Under the pieces are notes generated by a model. It was not told where the DNA came from. It searched no databases and saw only the letters and a list, made by a program, of their open reading frames with translations. A stretch of DNA of 6,786 nucleotides. Origin: Desulfobacteraceae bacterium. GTDB taxonomy: Bacteria; Desulfobacterota; Desulfobacteria; Desulfobacterales; BuS5. The DNA lies in contig JAUVKE010000144.1 of assembly GCA_030592105.1 (NCBI GenBank), forward strand, positions 1 through 6,786, in the 5' to 3' direction. Shown here piece after piece: positions 5,605 through 6,786 of the stretch (position 1 is its first letter; each line of letters begins with the position of its first letter). The position numbers were made by a program, and so were the translations under genes.

Positions 5605-6786
5605 ATGAAAAAAAGACTGTTTTTTTTGATTTTGTTATTTGTATGTTCCATAGGATTCCTTTCAGGTTGTACCGAAAAAGATAAAAAAGAAAATCTATAC
5701 AAGGAATTGCGTATAGGAACAGGGTGGGATGCTACCAGACCCGGAGATTATCAACCCTACGGGATGTGGGAGCCCGCAGCCCTTATTTATGAAACCCTTG
5801 TTAATCTTGACAAAAACTGCTCAACGGTTCCGTGCCTTGCAGATAAATGGGAGATCTCGGATGATAGTTTAAACTATACGTTTTATCTGCATAAAGGAGT
5901 AAAGTTTCATGACAAAACAGATTTTAATGCTCATGCGGTAAAAACAAACTTTGAAAAACTGGGAAGGATAAACTGGCTGGCTTTAAAAAGGGTTGTAGGT
6001 TCCATCGAGATAATAGATGAATATACCGTTTCCTTTCATCTGTTAAAACCGTCGCCCCTTTTTTTCTTCTATCTTGCAGGAAGCAGCTATGGAATAATAG
6101 CGCCTTCGGCAATTAAAGAAAAAAAATCGCAAGAGACTGCCATAAATAACGCCGATACTTCCATGGAAAAACAGTATCAAAAGGCTTATCTTGTTGGAAA
6201 GGCGATTGGTACGGGGCCATATAAATGGGATGAACAATCATACAAGCGAGCAAGATCTTTCTGTGTTGTGAGAAACGAAAACTACTGGCGCAAAGCTCCG
6301 GTTTTCGAGGAAATCATATGGAAAGTTATACCGGATCCGGCCGCCAGAACTATTGCATTAGAGTCCGGTGAAATAGATATGACCGGCCAATCTCCCAACG
6401 CGAGCCTTTTGGAAGAAAATATCCTCACCCTTAAGCAGAATAAAAAAATAAAATTAAAAAAGGCAAACAATTGGGGATCGCGTCTTGTTGTGATCAATCA
6501 TACTCGTCCTCCTTTTGACAATATAAATGTGCGACGTGCTATAGGATATGCCATAGATTACAGCAGCTTCAACAAAATTTTCAAAGAACTTGCTGTTGTC
6601 TGTCCATGCCCCCTGGGGGCAAATACCCCTTTTACAAATCCTGATATAAAATTTAGCAAATACGACCCTGACAAGGCAAAAGATATTCTTAACAATATGG
6701 GGATCATAGATGCAGATGGAGATGGATTCCGGGAATATAAAGGGAAAACAGTCAAAATTTCAATGCTGATTTCAAAAAGCAAGGGT
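5605..6786 (+). CDS. NikA/DppA-family ABC transporter solute-binding lipoprotein (3' end outside window)
   Basis: Frame open from ATG 5605 to the right edge (394 codons); the full protein is probably about 520-550 residues. Start supported by AAAGG (5594-5598). The N-terminus is a lipoprotein signal with lipobox LSGC (residues 19-22, lipidated Cys22). The SBP_bac_5 fold is clear: FHDKTDFNAHAVKTNFEK (101-118), IGTGPYKW (201-208), VRNENYW (222-228), VIPDPAARTIALESGEIDM (241-259) and NVRRAIGYAID (308-318). Wording is closest to nickel-binding NikA, for example IIAPS, VRNENYW and VIPDP. By hand alignment, Arg121 and Trp124 match E. coli NikA Arg97 and Trp100, which contact the metal chelate, whereas the position of NikA Arg137 is Ser160. 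The family also includes peptide- and heme-binding members. It follows the receptor by 52 bases, so it is probably in the same B12-controlled operon, with ABC permease and ATPase genes expected beyond the edge. Confidence 0.9.
   Translation, partial: MKKRLFFLILLFVCSIGFLSGCTEKDKKENLYKELRIGTGWDATRPGDYQPYGMWEPAALIYETLVNLDKNCSTVPCLADKWEISDDSLNYTFYLHKGVKFHDKTDFNAHAVKTNFEKLGRINWLALKRVVGSIEIIDEYTVSFHLLKPSPLFFFYLAGSSYGIIAPSAIKEKKSQETAINNADTSMEKQYQKAYLVGKAIGTGPYKWDEQSYKRARSFCVVRNENYWRKAPVFEEIIWKVIPDPAARTIALESGEIDMTGQSPNASLLEENILTLKQNKKIKLKKANNWGSRLVVINHTRPPFDNINVRRAIGYAIDYSSFNKIFKELAVVCPCPLGANTPFTNPDIKFSKYDPDKAKDILNNMGIIDADGDGFREYKGKTVKISMLISKSKG

Noticed and set aside
5412..5702. Minus-strand open frame of 96 codons across the receptor/binding-protein junction
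   Set aside because: It lies opposite two well-supported genes and a hairpin, with no recognisable product.

Overview
The window looks like an AT-rich Gram-negative anaerobe. A TonB-dependent outer-membrane receptor shows there is an outer membrane. CobN-type chelatase, a B12 riboswitch and A/T-rich codon use would fit a sulfate-reducing deltaproteobacterium (Desulfobacterota), but that placement is an inference from gene style and was not checked by any search. Everything recognisable is on the + strand and concerns cobalt, corrinoid or tetrapyrrole metabolism.

Layout. (1) Positions 2-2459 hold the C-terminal two thirds or so of a CobN/BchH-type chelatase large subunit. It enters from the left edge and is split by a +1 frameshift in a run of seven A at 1919-1925, so it reads as two open frames, 2-1930 and 1920-2459. 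(2) Positions 2460-3161 have no intact gene. They contain a long imperfect hairpin with a T-run (2727-2787), a second perfect hairpin (2806-2845), and a short relic (2912-3066) that still encodes about 40 residues homologous to the C-terminal part of the CobN just upstream. (3) Positions 3162-3469 are a regulatory leader: a candidate promoter, a perfect 15-bp dyad, a well-conserved cobalamin riboswitch (about 3198-3360) and an intrinsic terminator (3433-3469). (4) Positions 3525-5552 encode a complete BtuB-like TonB-dependent receptor. (5) A 14-bp perfect hairpin sits between the genes at 5554-5588. (6) From 5605 to the right edge runs the first 394 codons of a lipoprotein solute-binding protein of the NikA/DppA family (SBP_bac_5).

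How it fits together (inference). The riboswitch and terminator should shut off the receptor, and probably the following binding protein, when cobalamin is plentiful. The receptor would bring a ligand across the outer membrane and the NikA-like lipoprotein would pass it to an inner-membrane ABC transporter, likely encoded beyond the right edge. Because the binding protein is NikA-like and not BtuF-like, the cargo may be a chelated metal (Co or Ni) or a tetrapyrrole, and not necessarily B12. CobN would insert cobalt into a corrinoid, or carry out a related chelatase or dechelatase reaction, using AAA+ partners that are not in this window. The most noteworthy points are the broken or recoded cobN, the diverged cobN relic directly upstream of the riboswitch, and the pairing of a B12 riboswitch with a NikA-like importer.
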